A stretch of 64,000 bases of DNA from Xanthocytophaga flava (GTDB lineage: Bacteria; Bacteroidota; Bacteroidia; Cytophagales; 172606-1). The first letter of the stretch is position 1. Every line of letters begins with the position of its first letter. The stretch spans positions 306,056-370,055 of the forward strand of contig NZ_JASJOR010000005.1 in the NCBI RefSeq assembly GCF_030068545.1, written 5' to 3'. The position numbers were made by a program, and so were the translations under genes. The notes under the pieces were generated by a model. The model was not told the origin of the DNA, made no database searches, and saw only the letters and a list, made by a program, of their open reading frames with translations. Shown piece by piece: positions 36,924-46,094 of this stretch.

Positions 36924-37700
36924 ATGAAAAGAATTTATTCTGTTCTTTTACTTTCCTTAGTTATCCTATCATCGTGTATCACTCATAAGGATGCTGTTAA
37001 TTTTCAAGGAGAGAACTTTCCTCCATCAAGTGCGAGAGTTTTTCCAAATAAAAGAACTCCCTATAAGATTCAGCCAAATGATGTTTTGGCTATTCGGGTA
37101 AAAGGGCTGGAACAAACAGATACAGATTTTCTGAATTTAGAAACATCTGGTGGTTTTAATGCTTTTAACCCTGCTGCAGTTTTTGTCAATGGTTATTCTG
37201 TCAATGATTCAGGATATGTAGTATTACCAGTATTAGGATCAATAAAAGTTGCGAATTTAACTATAAATGAAGCTCGGGCGGTTATCCAGAAATCAGTAGA
37301 TAAACAATTAAAAAACAGTACTATCTTCCTGGCTATGGTTAGCTTTAAAGTATCTGTTATTGGAGAAGTGAAAAATCCCGGACAATACTATAACTACAAC
37401 AACCAGCTTACATTAATAGATGCATTAGCTATGGCAGGAGATATTACTGATTTTGGAAATCGTAAAAAAATAATGCTGATGCGACAGACAGATACAGGAA
37501 ATGAGGTTATTAATCTTAATCTGACAGATCCAAATATTATTGTCTCAAAATATTATTACCTGTTACCTAATGATGTTATTTATGTGCAGCCTCTGAAAGG
37601 AAAGTATGGAAGACAAAATGCTACAAATATAACTATTATTGCCGCTGTAGTAACTGCAATTGCAGGTACAGTGAGTGTGATTCTTAACCTTAATAGATAA
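36924..37700 (+). CDS. Polysaccharide export lipoprotein (Wza-like)
   Basis: This outer-membrane-associated export protein belongs to the polysaccharide biosynthesis/export family. The 258-residue product has a lipoprotein signal (lipobox LSSC, Cys18). The export domain (YKIQPNDVLAIRVKGLEQTD) is followed by a SLBB-type domain (VSVIGEVKNPGQYYNYNNQLTLIDALAMAGD). A C-terminal hydrophobic helix (about 234-254) suggests an extra membrane contact. It starts the exopolysaccharide locus, 65 bases before the Wzc-like gene, its usual partner. Confidence 0.92.
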   Translation: MKRIYSVLLLSLVILSSCITHKDAVNFQGENFPPSSARVFPNKRTPYKIQPNDVLAIRVKGLEQTDTDFLNLETSGGFNAFNPAAVFVNGYSVNDSGYVVLPVLGSIKVANLTINEARAVIQKSVDKQLKNSTIFLAMVSFKVSVIGEVKNPGQYYNYNNQLTLIDALAMAGDITDFGNRKKIMLMRQTDTGNEVINLNLTDPNIIVSKYYYLLPNDVIYVQPLKGKYGRQNATNITIIAAVVTAIAGTVSVILNLNR

Positions 37701-37765
37701 CCAATAGTATTACCGTTTTCTCATTTGTGAAAACTAAAACAACACTTACTTTTTAAATTATCCCA

Positions 37766-40108
37766 ATGAAACAGCAAGCTCAAAACGATACTGTTAATCT
37801 TAAATTTCTCTTCAATAAGATCGCAAGCCGCTGGTATTTATTTGTGGTTTTTGTACCACTGGCATTGGGTGGTGCTTACTTGTATCTGAGATTCACACCC
37901 AAAATATTTGAGGTAAAAGCTTCTATTTTAATTGATGATAAGAGCAAGGATACTCCTGAGCAAGATCGATTTATACGTGGTATGGGCGCATTTGTTCCCA
38001 GAACACAGTTAAAAGATGAGGTACAACTACTTACCTCATTCCGTTATATGAAGCAGGTAATGGACCGATTGAATATGCGGGTATCTTATTTTAGTGTAGA
38101 TGATTATAAAACAGTTGAAGAGTATAATGATTTTCCCTTTCGTGTAAAAGTAGATACTACCAAAGCTCAAATGATCAATGTACCTATATATATTGAGAAG
38201 GTAGGGAAAGATTTGTACAAAGTTCAGATTACTGGGAAAAAAGTAACTGTACAGGATATTCAGGCTGACCGGGCATTAGACGAGATTCCCGAAGTAAAGA
38301 TTCAAAAGGTATTGAAAGTAGGACAAACTTACACTGATAAATACCTGAATTTTTCAATTGAGTTTTCAAGAACTCCTTCTTTATATGATAAAGATGAATA
38401 TTTCTTTATGATAAATAGTTTAGGTCAGCAGGCTGCTTTCTATCAATCCAATATAAAGGTAAACCCAATCGATGATAAAAATTCTAGTGTAATTGAAATT
38501 TCTTCACGTGGACCAATAATAGAAAAAGAAGAAAAAGTAATAAATACATTATTGGATGTCTATCTTGATAATGAGGTTAGAAAGAAAGATACGGAAGGAA
38601 AGCGGACAATTGCCTTTATTGATAACGAACTTGGTACTGTTAAAGATTCTATTAGAAGAACAGATGCTAATAATATCTCTGTAAGGACAAGTTCAGGTGT
38701 GGCAGGTACTACTTCTGAAGAAATTAGTGCTTTGAACAATCAACTTCAAACGTATACTGTTCAATTACAGGAAGCTCAGGTAAAAGCTGAGGGTTATGAA
38801 GCATTGTTAAGAGATTTACGTAATAACAAAGAAGTTGTAGGTGGTGTGAGTGGTGTAGACGATGGTGCTGTTAGTAATTTACTTACTCAATATTCAACAT
38901 TATTGCAGGAAAAAGCAAGGCTAGCATTAACAGTTCAGGAGGGAAGTGTACGCATGCAGCAATTGGATGCAAGGTTGCAGAGTGTAAAAAATGCATTATT
39001 TGATGGACTTACTAATACTAGAAATTTAGCTAGAATCAAAGTAAGTTCACTGTTGAGCCAAGTCAATAGTATTCGAGGTAGGATGAATATGATTCCTCAA
39101 ACAGAGGTAAATATTCTGAAAGTCAATCGTAACAAAGAAGTACAGGATGAACTGTATAAATACTTACTACAGAAGAAAGCAGATGCTGGTATGGCTTTAG
39201 CTACTAATGTTGCTAATAAAGAGGTCATTGACCGTGCAAGAGGGGACATAAATGGTCCGGTTGCACCTAAAGGCTCTGTGATCTATTTGTTGGCAGGAAT
39301 TATTGGTATGGCAATACCTCTTGGTTTTATCTTTATCAAAGATGCCTTTTCTGACCGTATTTCAGGACAAACAGATATTCAGCTTAATACCAATATACCA
39401 ACATTAGGAGTTATTGGATATAACAACAAAGCAAATACCTATTTGGTAGCGAATAGCTCAAAATCGGCTATTGCTGAATCATTCCGATCTGTACGGGTAA
39501 ACCTTCAATATTTGTTCCTGGATACATCAAAGAAAATTATTGGTGTTACCTCCTCGCAACAGGCAGAAGGAAAAACATTCTGTGCTACTAATCTTGCTGT
39601 TGTAATTGCACAATCCGGAAAGAAAACATTATTGATAGACTGCGACTTACGTAAACCGCGTGTACATACTCGGTTTAATGTGGACAATGAAAAAGGTCTT
39701 GCAACATACTTGACTGGTATGCATGATTGGGAAGAAGTTGTTTCTTCAACAGATACCGATAATCTTTCACTGGTAACTTCAGGTCCAATTCCTGTTAGCC
39801 CACTTAACCTGATTGGAAGTCCACGCATGAAGGCGTTGATCGATCGTCTTAAAAAGGGAGATGAGTATGATTATGTCATTATCGATACAGCCCCTCTAGG
39901 ATTAGTATCAGACTTCCTGATACTGATGAATTATACTGATTTTAATGTGTATATCGTTCGTCATAAAGTTACAGAACGCGAAGCTTTGAATAAGATCAAC
40001 GAACTGTATGATACAGAAAAAGTGAAAGATATTGCAATTATTATCAATGGAGTAAAATCAATGTCTGCTTACGGTTATAGTGATAAAGCGTATAAATACA
40101 GTGATTAG
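37766..40108 (+). CDS. Wzc-like polysaccharide co-polymerase and BY-type tyrosine kinase
   Basis: This is an inner-membrane chain-length regulator fused to a bacterial tyrosine kinase. The 780-residue product has a first membrane helix (about 22-42) and a Wzz domain. A periplasmic coiled-coil region with a GNVR-type end precedes a second helix (about 505-525). The kinase follows, with Walker A SSQQAEGKTF (about 597), Walker A' LLIDCDLRKPR (about 621) and Walker B VIIDTAPLG (about 706). The Tyr-rich tail (YGYSDKAYKYSD) is the usual autophosphorylation cluster. Its phosphorylation state would control polymer length. Confidence 0.93.
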   Translation: MKQQAQNDTVNLKFLFNKIASRWYLFVVFVPLALGGAYLYLRFTPKIFEVKASILIDDKSKDTPEQDRFIRGMGAFVPRTQLKDEVQLLTSFRYMKQVMDRLNMRVSYFSVDDYKTVEEYNDFPFRVKVDTTKAQMINVPIYIEKVGKDLYKVQITGKKVTVQDIQADRALDEIPEVKIQKVLKVGQTYTDKYLNFSIEFSRTPSLYDKDEYFFMINSLGQQAAFYQSNIKVNPIDDKNSSVIEISSRGPIIEKEEKVINTLLDVYLDNEVRKKDTEGKRTIAFIDNELGTVKDSIRRTDANNISVRTSSGVAGTTSEEISALNNQLQTYTVQLQEAQVKAEGYEALLRDLRNNKEVVGGVSGVDDGAVSNLLTQYSTLLQEKARLALTVQEGSVRMQQLDARLQSVKNALFDGLTNTRNLARIKVSSLLSQVNSIRGRMNMIPQTEVNILKVNRNKEVQDELYKYLLQKKADAGMALATNVANKEVIDRARGDINGPVAPKGSVIYLLAGIIGMAIPLGFIFIKDAFSDRISGQTDIQLNTNIPTLGVIGYNNKANTYLVANSSKSAIAESFRSVRVNLQYLFLDTSKKIIGVTSSQQAEGKTFCATNLAVVIAQSGKKTLLIDCDLRKPRVHTRFNVDNEKGLATYLTGMHDWEEVVSSTDTDNLSLVTSGPIPVSPLNLIGSPRMKALIDRLKKGDEYDYVIIDTAPLGLVSDFLILMNYTDFNVYIVRHKVTEREALNKINELYDTEKVKDIAIIINGVKSMSAYGYSDKAYKYSD

Positions 40109-40139
40109 AAGCAGTTGGCATTATTATTTTTAATAGGTA

Positions 40140-40177
40140 GTCTACCTTGTTTAAAATTAAATTTTAACAAGGTAGAC
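40140..40177 (+). terminator. Hairpin after the Wzc-like gene
   Basis: A long stem (left arm from 40140, right arm to 40177, about 17 bp with one bulged T) lies 31 bases after the stop. No T run follows, so partial termination or mRNA protection is likely. Confidence 0.5.
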
Positions 40178-40234
40178 ACTCCTATTCTGAATTCCAGCTA
40201 AAGTGCATAGATTTCATCTCTAACAATTTTTATT

Positions 40235-41620
40235 TTGAAAGTACAAGATCCTCCACAATCTGAAACGATACAAGATCCTCCGCAATCTGAAGGTTTTCGC
40301 AAATATTTTTCCAGTGTATCCTGGTTATTGGTAGAACGGGTATTTAGTATGGGTGTTGCCTTTGCCATAAGTATTTACACTGCGAACCAACTGGGAGCTG
40401 AAAACTTTGGGAAATTTAACTTTGCACGAAGTTTCGCTACCATTATTACTGTGTTTGCTCCTCTTGGTATGGGTGCTGTAATGATGCGTAATCTGATTAA
40501 CCATCCGGAAAAGAAAAATCTTACGTTAGGTACCGTATTTGTTACCAGAGCGACTGCCTCTCTTATCTGTATTATTGTTGTAGGGTTAGTTTCGATTGTT
40601 TTTAATCACTTAATGTGGCATGATGATTTAAAGTTTTTGCTGGTAATGATTGCTGCTGTACCCGTTATTTTCGAAAGTTTTAACGTTCTGGCAGACTTCT
40701 ATAATTCACGTGCACTAGCAAAATATCATGTATATGGAGAATTAACCAAGACAATTGTTTCTGCTGGAGTAAAACTCTTGTTGCTTTTTGTTTTTAAAGC
40801 CTCTGTTATATGGTTTGCTGTTGTTCTGGTAATGGATGCGATTATTTATGATATTGTTGTAGTTAGCATTTATCGCTTTGTATTCAAAGAAAGTCCATTA
40901 CAATGGAAAGTAGACTGGAGCTATTCTTGGGAAATGATAAAACAATCTCTACCATTGGTATTATCTGGATTTGTAATTACCGTATACATGAGGTTAGACC
41001 AGATTATGATAGGTGAGTTGTTGAATGATAAAGAAGTTGGACGTTTTGCTGCAGCTCTTCGCTTCTCTGAAGCAACTTTCTTTGTGCCTACAGTTATTAG
41101 TAATGCCTTATTACCTGCCATTATCGCTTCCAAAAAAGAAAGCGAGGAACGCTTTACTATTCAGACTCAAAAACTTTGCGATTTCCTGACTTTAACGGGA
41201 CTGGCAATAGCTGTTGGAGTTAATATCTGTAGTTACTGGATATTTAAATACTTATATGAACCTGAATATGCAGATGCTCAAAATGTATTGATCATCCACG
41301 TGTGGTCTGGTGTAATGGTGGGTATGGGGATGCTGGCAAATGCATGGTTAATTGCTAACAACCTGCAAAAATATTCCTTGAATCGTACTATTTGGGGAGC
41401 TATTGTTAATGCAGGCTTGAATGCTGTATTAATTCCAAAATTCGGAATTGAAGGAGCTGCTATTGCAACCTTATTCTCTCAGGCTGTTGCGTCGTATTTA
41501 AGCAATGCTATTACTGCAGATACCCGTCCTTTATTCTGGATGCAAACCCGATCACTGATTGGATTTGGTTTCCTTTCTCCTATTAAAGATGTATTAAGTG
41601 GAAAGTTCTCTCTAAAGTGA
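40235..41620 (+). CDS. Wzx-like oligosaccharide flippase
   Basis: This multi-pass membrane protein is predicted to move lipid-linked repeat units to the periplasmic face. The 461-residue product has about twelve to fourteen helices and the family-type opening SSVSWLLVERVFSMGVAFAISIYTANQLGAENFGKFNFA. The start is a TTG, because the frame upstream closes at 40208 with no ATG between. The N-terminus carries an in-frame tandem repeat of QDPPQSE (residues 3-18), which is unusual for a flippase. The next gene begins 7 bases later. Confidence 0.88.
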   Translation: MKVQDPPQSETIQDPPQSEGFRKYFSSVSWLLVERVFSMGVAFAISIYTANQLGAENFGKFNFARSFATIITVFAPLGMGAVMMRNLINHPEKKNLTLGTVFVTRATASLICIIVVGLVSIVFNHLMWHDDLKFLLVMIAAVPVIFESFNVLADFYNSRALAKYHVYGELTKTIVSAGVKLLLLFVFKASVIWFAVVLVMDAIIYDIVVVSIYRFVFKESPLQWKVDWSYSWEMIKQSLPLVLSGFVITVYMRLDQIMIGELLNDKEVGRFAAALRFSEATFFVPTVISNALLPAIIASKKESEERFTIQTQKLCDFLTLTGLAIAVGVNICSYWIFKYLYEPEYADAQNVLIIHVWSGVMVGMGMLANAWLIANNLQKYSLNRTIWGAIVNAGLNAVLIPKFGIEGAAIATLFSQAVASYLSNAITADTRPLFWMQTRSLIGFGFLSPIKDVLSGKFSLK

Positions 41621-41627
41621 AAATAAT

Positions 41628-42575
41628 ATGAACTCTTTTGTACCTCCGAAACCTCTGAAGACAGCTGTTTTGTTTGTTGTATTTAATCGTCCAGACACAA
41701 CAGAAGTTGTATTTGAAGCGATTCGGAAAGCTAAACCTCCGCGTTTGTATGTAGCAGCGGATGGCCCTCGTCCTCATAAGGAGGGTGAAGCTGAAAAATC
41801 CCGTATAACCCGTGAAATTGCTACCCGTGTAGATTGGGATTGTGAATTGAAAACACGTTTTCTGGATGATAATGTAGGATGTGGAATTGGTCCTTCTTCA
41901 GCTTTTGACTGGTTCTTTTCCCATGAGGAAGAAGGAATTATTCTGGAGGATGACTGTTTGCCAGATCAAAGTTTCTTCTGGTATTGTGAAGAATTACTGG
42001 AGAAGTATCGTCATGACTCACGAATCATGCATATAACAGGTAGCAACTTTCAGAACGGATGGAAACGTGATTCGGACTACTCTTATTATTTCTCAACCTA
42101 TCCTCACGAATGGGGATGGGCAAGCTGGCGCAGAGCCTGGAAACTATTTGATTATGGGGTAAGTAAATATCCTGAGATTGTAGAGAAAGGATATCTGGAT
42201 GGATATTATACTTCAAAACTGGAACAAAAGTACCGTTTGAGCAAGATTGCTAATACTTATGGTAAGGATAATGTTAATTGGTGGGACTATCAGTGGAATT
42301 TTACAGTGCATATAAACTCTGGGCTAGCTATTGTCCCTAATGTAAATCTAATTGAAAATATAGGTTTTGGAGAAGGTGCTACCCATACGCTTAGTACTAA
42401 AGACAAACGTGCTGAAAATAAATCTGGGACCATTGAAGTTCCACTGAAGCATCCTCCTTTTGTCATACGTGATGTGAAGTCAGATGAAAGATACTTCAAG
42501 AATTTGATGAATCGAATGGTGACACGTAAAATCTATGGTCTGATTGGTATAGATGGTTTTGATGCTAGAGGGTAA
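41628..42575 (+). CDS. Glycosyltransferase, GT2/GT-A-like (HlpA-type), first paralogue
   Basis: The 315-residue protein has a nucleotide-sugar transferase fold. It opens TAVLFVVFNRPDTTEVVFEAIRKAKPPRLYVAADGPR, and EGIILEDDCLPDQSFFWYCEELLEKY supplies the metal-binding DxD-like EDD. HEWGWASWRRAWKLFDY and the late FGEGATHT are shared closely with the gene at 45121-46062. Proteins like this are often called hemolytic protein HlpA-like, but the fold points to sugar transfer in the surface polysaccharide pathway. Donor and acceptor are unknown. Confidence 0.82.
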   Translation: MNSFVPPKPLKTAVLFVVFNRPDTTEVVFEAIRKAKPPRLYVAADGPRPHKEGEAEKSRITREIATRVDWDCELKTRFLDDNVGCGIGPSSAFDWFFSHEEEGIILEDDCLPDQSFFWYCEELLEKYRHDSRIMHITGSNFQNGWKRDSDYSYYFSTYPHEWGWASWRRAWKLFDYGVSKYPEIVEKGYLDGYYTSKLEQKYRLSKIANTYGKDNVNWWDYQWNFTVHINSGLAIVPNVNLIENIGFGEGATHTLSTKDKRAENKSGTIEVPLKHPPFVIRDVKSDERYFKNLMNRMVTRKIYGLIGIDGFDARG

Positions 42576-42618
42576 ATGAAATATTTTCAGAGTTATTAAA
42601 TATTAACGGTAAAAGAAA

Positions 42619-43953
42619 TTGTATTATTTTCCTATTGTATTTTTAGCATTATCCATTGATCTGGAAGCGTTCTTAGGTGAGAATGCACTAACTAATCTAT
42701 TGCCTTTAGCTGTGCTTGGATTAGGAGTAGGACATTTTGCTTTTATAGAGAAGCAACAGTTGTATATAGGAACTCATTGGAATAAGAAAAACCTTGCAGT
42801 TTATTTCTTATCTTTTCTAACCTTTATTATTGCTGTCGCCAGAATTAACTCAGATGCTATTGCCGGAGGCTTAGGAATTATCACCATGTTACTTAAATAC
42901 ACACTATTTCCAATATTTGTGTATTTATTCATTAGCTACCAGTTTCGAAACAATGATGGTTTTGAAAAGAATGTACAAAAGGTTTTATATGTCTTTTTTC
43001 TAACTATTGCCATTGAAGCTGCATTCTATCTTATTCTGTTTATTGCTTTCTTTAATCAGGCTCAGGTAAATTCTGAAGAAGGTGCTGAATCCCATCTGGT
43101 GTTGAGTTTGATTGGAATACATACAGAAAAGCGCTTATTACCCATAATAAATGCTCACCCTAATACCATGGGGATTTATACAGGAGGTGTTGTGGTAATG
43201 GCTCTTCTACTGGTAAGACAGAAAGGGATCAGCCCCAAGCTTAAAAAGTTATTGTATATCTTTCTTGTTATTGGTGGACTCTTTTTATTAATGGTAGATT
43301 CTCGTGGTACCATTATTAATACTCTTATGGCAACTTTGGGTGTATTTCTCCTTTCAAGAACACGTTTCTTGGGTGCATTTAAAATTATGCCCATTCTGTC
43401 TCCTTTATTGCCTTTTATCATGTTATCTGTATTAGCTTTTATCTCAGAAACCGGACTGGGTAGCCAGGTATCGAGACAGGAAGGGGATTTGGCTACAGGT
43501 AATAACCGGTCTGCTATCTGGGAAGAATGTGTTAAGGAACTATCAGAGCCTAAATTTAAACATTTTATAGGATATGGAGAGATGGGACAAGCAGCTTCTG
43601 GGGTTTCTAAGAGATATGCATGGATTTTCGGGAGTGGTGATGTTGCAGAAAGTATGGTTACTCACAACTACTTCTTTCAAATGGTATTTGATATGGGTTA
43701 CATTGGCACCTTTATATTCTTTGTTTTTATGTTTGTTATTCTGGGAAATGCCATTTATGCTTTCAAGCAAGGCTTTCCTCGAGCTCTGGCAGTAATCGGC
43801 TTTTTGGCCTACTTTATGTTATCCGGTACTTCTGAATCTATTTATGGGATATATAATAAAAACTATTTTATGGTGTTCACTGTAGTTGTGCTTTTTATGG
43901 CTATATCTTATAATGAATTCATGCGTTATAAACGCGAAAAAGTTACAGCATAA
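42619..43953 (+). CDS. O-antigen polymerase/ligase-like membrane protein (Wzy-like)
   Basis: The 444-residue protein has about eleven membrane helices and a periplasmic loop near residues 275-345 (with SRQEGDLATGNNRSAIWEECVKEL and VTHNYFFQMVFDMG). The R..IW and H-N motifs match the O-antigen ligase/Wzy domain. The start is a TTG; a stop lies three codons upstream. With the flippase and Wzc-like protein it completes a Wzx/Wzy pathway: Wzy joins flipped repeat units in the periplasm. Confidence 0.85.
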   Translation: MYYFPIVFLALSIDLEAFLGENALTNLLPLAVLGLGVGHFAFIEKQQLYIGTHWNKKNLAVYFLSFLTFIIAVARINSDAIAGGLGIITMLLKYTLFPIFVYLFISYQFRNNDGFEKNVQKVLYVFFLTIAIEAAFYLILFIAFFNQAQVNSEEGAESHLVLSLIGIHTEKRLLPIINAHPNTMGIYTGGVVVMALLLVRQKGISPKLKKLLYIFLVIGGLFLLMVDSRGTIINTLMATLGVFLLSRTRFLGAFKIMPILSPLLPFIMLSVLAFISETGLGSQVSRQEGDLATGNNRSAIWEECVKELSEPKFKHFIGYGEMGQAASGVSKRYAWIFGSGDVAESMVTHNYFFQMVFDMGYIGTFIFFVFMFVILGNAIYAFKQGFPRALAVIGFLAYFMLSGTSESIYGIYNKNYFMVFTVVVLFMAISYNEFMRYKREKVTA

Positions 43954-43998
43954 AAAAAATGATAAATTCAAATGAATTTCATGGCATAACAGCCTTCT

Positions 43999-44071
43999 CT
44001 CTCTGATTTTAAGTTTACTTTTCACAACCAAAGCGTATAAATTAATAAGAAACCTGCTTAGAATCAGAGAG
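43999..44071. repeat. 15-bp inverted repeat with 43-nt spacer
   Basis: Arms at 43999-44013 and 44057-44071 match in 14 of 15 positions (the last is a possible G-T pair in RNA). It lies in the 260-bp gap between the polymerase and the next glycosyltransferase gene. Its role is unknown: terminator without T run, or a binding site. Confidence 0.45.
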
Positions 44072-44213
44072 ATCACTAATAAATTGCAGTCACTTATTTT
44101 ACCACGATTATTTTGTATGTATTCTGCTTTCTGTACAGAATATGTATTGTTATAGTTCTGTTTTTCAATAAATCTTTCTATTTCCTGACTGTAAAACACT
44201 TACCAGCAAAATT

Positions 44214-45053
44214 ATGATATGGATTGTTATTCCTGTTTTTAATCGGAAAAACTTTACACGCGAATGCTTGCTTTCATTACGGAAGCAGACTGTACAAGAT
44301 TTTAAGGTTGTTATTGTCGATGATGGCTCTACTGATGGTACAGATGAAATGGTTAAAACAGAATTTCCAGAAGTAATACTAATTGATGGAGGAGGAGATC
44401 TGTTTTGGACTGCCGCTGTAAATATGGGTATTCAATATGCATTGGATCATGGTGCTGAAGCAGTGATGACTCTAAATAATGACACCTTGCCAACTGAAGA
44501 CTTTATTGAAAAAACAATTGAAGCTAGTAAGAAAGATCCTAAAGGCGTAATTGGTGCATTAGAAATAGATGTTGCTACTAAGAATGTTATTTATGGAGGC
44601 GAGAAGATTGATTGGGTATTGGCAACTACTAAAAATATAATAGATGGAATACCTGCTCCAAAACGGACCGGACTGCATCCTGTATCCTGGCTTCCAGGGC
44701 GGGGCTTGTTAATCCCTAGAGCCGTATTTGAAAAAGTAGGCTTATTTGATGCTGCAAGATTTCCACATTATTATGGAGATGTAGATTTCACACATACAGC
44801 TCTACGAAATGGATTCCCCAATTACATCAATTATGACGCGAAACTGATGACTTACCCTGAAGAGTCTGGAGATCGGAAAAATAAGGTAAAGAAAAACTTC
44901 AAGAACTATTACAACCATTTGTTTAGCATTAAGGGAGGAGGAAATCTGAAAGACTTTACCCGATTTACATTTAAGAATTGTCCATTTTATTTTGTCCCAT
45001 CCTATTTATTGATAGGGTATTTGCGCAGAATGGGTGGCTATTTTGTCCACTAG
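44214..45053 (+). CDS. Family 2 glycosyltransferase
   Basis: The 279-residue GT-A enzyme has the GT2 opening WIVIPVFNRKNFTRECLLSLRKQTVQDFKVVIVDDGSTDGT, the acceptor-side DGGGDLFWTAAVNMG and the metal-binding LNNDTLPTEDFI region. PGRGLLIPRAVFEKVGLFDAARFPHYYGDVDF is a late acidic motif that usually holds the catalytic base. It resembles rhamnosyltransferase-type GT2 proteins, but the sugar cannot be told from sequence. It is cytoplasmic, adding sugars to a lipid-linked unit. Confidence 0.88.
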   Translation: MIWIVIPVFNRKNFTRECLLSLRKQTVQDFKVVIVDDGSTDGTDEMVKTEFPEVILIDGGGDLFWTAAVNMGIQYALDHGAEAVMTLNNDTLPTEDFIEKTIEASKKDPKGVIGALEIDVATKNVIYGGEKIDWVLATTKNIIDGIPAPKRTGLHPVSWLPGRGLLIPRAVFEKVGLFDAARFPHYYGDVDFTHTALRNGFPNYINYDAKLMTYPEESGDRKNKVKKNFKNYYNHLFSIKGGGNLKDFTRFTFKNCPFYFVPSYLLIGYLRRMGGYFVH

Positions 45054-45120
45054 ATAGGAAAGATTAGTACAGCAATGTACACGCTGATAAGTTTGATGCC
45101 ATTTTCTAGAAATTAAAAGT

Positions 45121-46062
45121 ATGTCTGATCATAAATCAACAGGTCGCACACTGCAAACACCTGTCTTATTGATTATATTTAAAAGGCTTGATACAACTGA
45201 AAAAGTTTTTGACGCAATCCGAAAGGCTAAACCTACAAAATTATATGTAGCAGCAGATGGCCCTCGTGCTAATAAGGAAGGCGAAGCTGAGCAGGCTCAG
45301 GCTACACGGGACATCATAAAAAGAGTAGATTGGGATTGTGAGGTAAAGACATTATTTCAGGATCATAATCTTGGCTGTGGAGTAGGACCATCAACAGCTA
45401 TTAGCTGGTTATTTGAGAATGAAGAGACTGGAATTATTCTGGAAGATGATTGCTTGCCTAGCGAAAGCTTCTTCTGGTATTGTGAAGAACTATTGGAAAA
45501 ATATCGTAATGATACACGGATTATGCAGATATCGGGAGTGAATCCATTACTAGGATGGCGCAAAGATCCGGATTATGATTATTACTTTTCAGAAGCAGGT
45601 ATTACGTGGGGATGGGCTACCTGGCGACGTGCATGGAATTTATATAATTACACAATCCCTCACTTTCAGGAAATAAAAGACAAGGGCTACATAGAGTCTT
45701 TTCATTTCTACAAGGAAAAGGTTGAATGGATGATCAATTGTCTGGATGAAGCATATCGTCGCTTACCTTCTGTTAGCTGGTGGGACTTTCAGTGGGAGTT
45801 TACTAAATTCAGTAATTCCGGATTGTCTATAGTTCCTAACGTCAGTTTAGTGAAAAATATAGGTTTTGGGGAAGGAGCTACCCATACATTTGAAACAGTA
45901 GGCTTTGCAGTTGCTGAAACCAAAGATATAACACTGCCTTTAAGACATCCTTCTTTTGTTATTCGAGATATCGAATCTGATAATTTATATTATAGTCAGC
46001 ATTTACGTACTACTCTTTTTAAGAAAGTAAAGAAAAAACTCAAAAGGTTACTAGCCCGGTAA
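45121..46062 (+). CDS. Glycosyltransferase, GT2/GT-A-like (HlpA-type), second paralogue
   Basis: The 313-residue protein matches the gene at 41628-42575 over nearly its full length. Shared segments include LYVAADGPR, VDWDCE, GIILEDDCLP, FFWYCEELLEKY, WGWA.WRRAWNL and NIGFGEGATHT. The two genes are separated by the polymerase and one GT2 gene. They probably arose by duplication and now add different sugars or act on different acceptors. The C-terminus ends in a basic tail (KKVKKKLKRLLAR). Confidence 0.82.
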   Translation: MSDHKSTGRTLQTPVLLIIFKRLDTTEKVFDAIRKAKPTKLYVAADGPRANKEGEAEQAQATRDIIKRVDWDCEVKTLFQDHNLGCGVGPSTAISWLFENEETGIILEDDCLPSESFFWYCEELLEKYRNDTRIMQISGVNPLLGWRKDPDYDYYFSEAGITWGWATWRRAWNLYNYTIPHFQEIKDKGYIESFHFYKEKVEWMINCLDEAYRRLPSVSWWDFQWEFTKFSNSGLSIVPNVSLVKNIGFGEGATHTFETVGFAVAETKDITLPLRHPSFVIRDIESDNLYYSQHLRTTLFKKVKKKLKRLLAR

Positions 46063-46094
46063 GAAAGAAAGATTTTAATCTAACTTACTTACCT

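Noticed and set aside
43819..44199. 126-codon minus-strand frame over the polymerase gene end
   Set aside because: It overlaps the Wzy-like gene and the inverted repeat and resembles no protein family.
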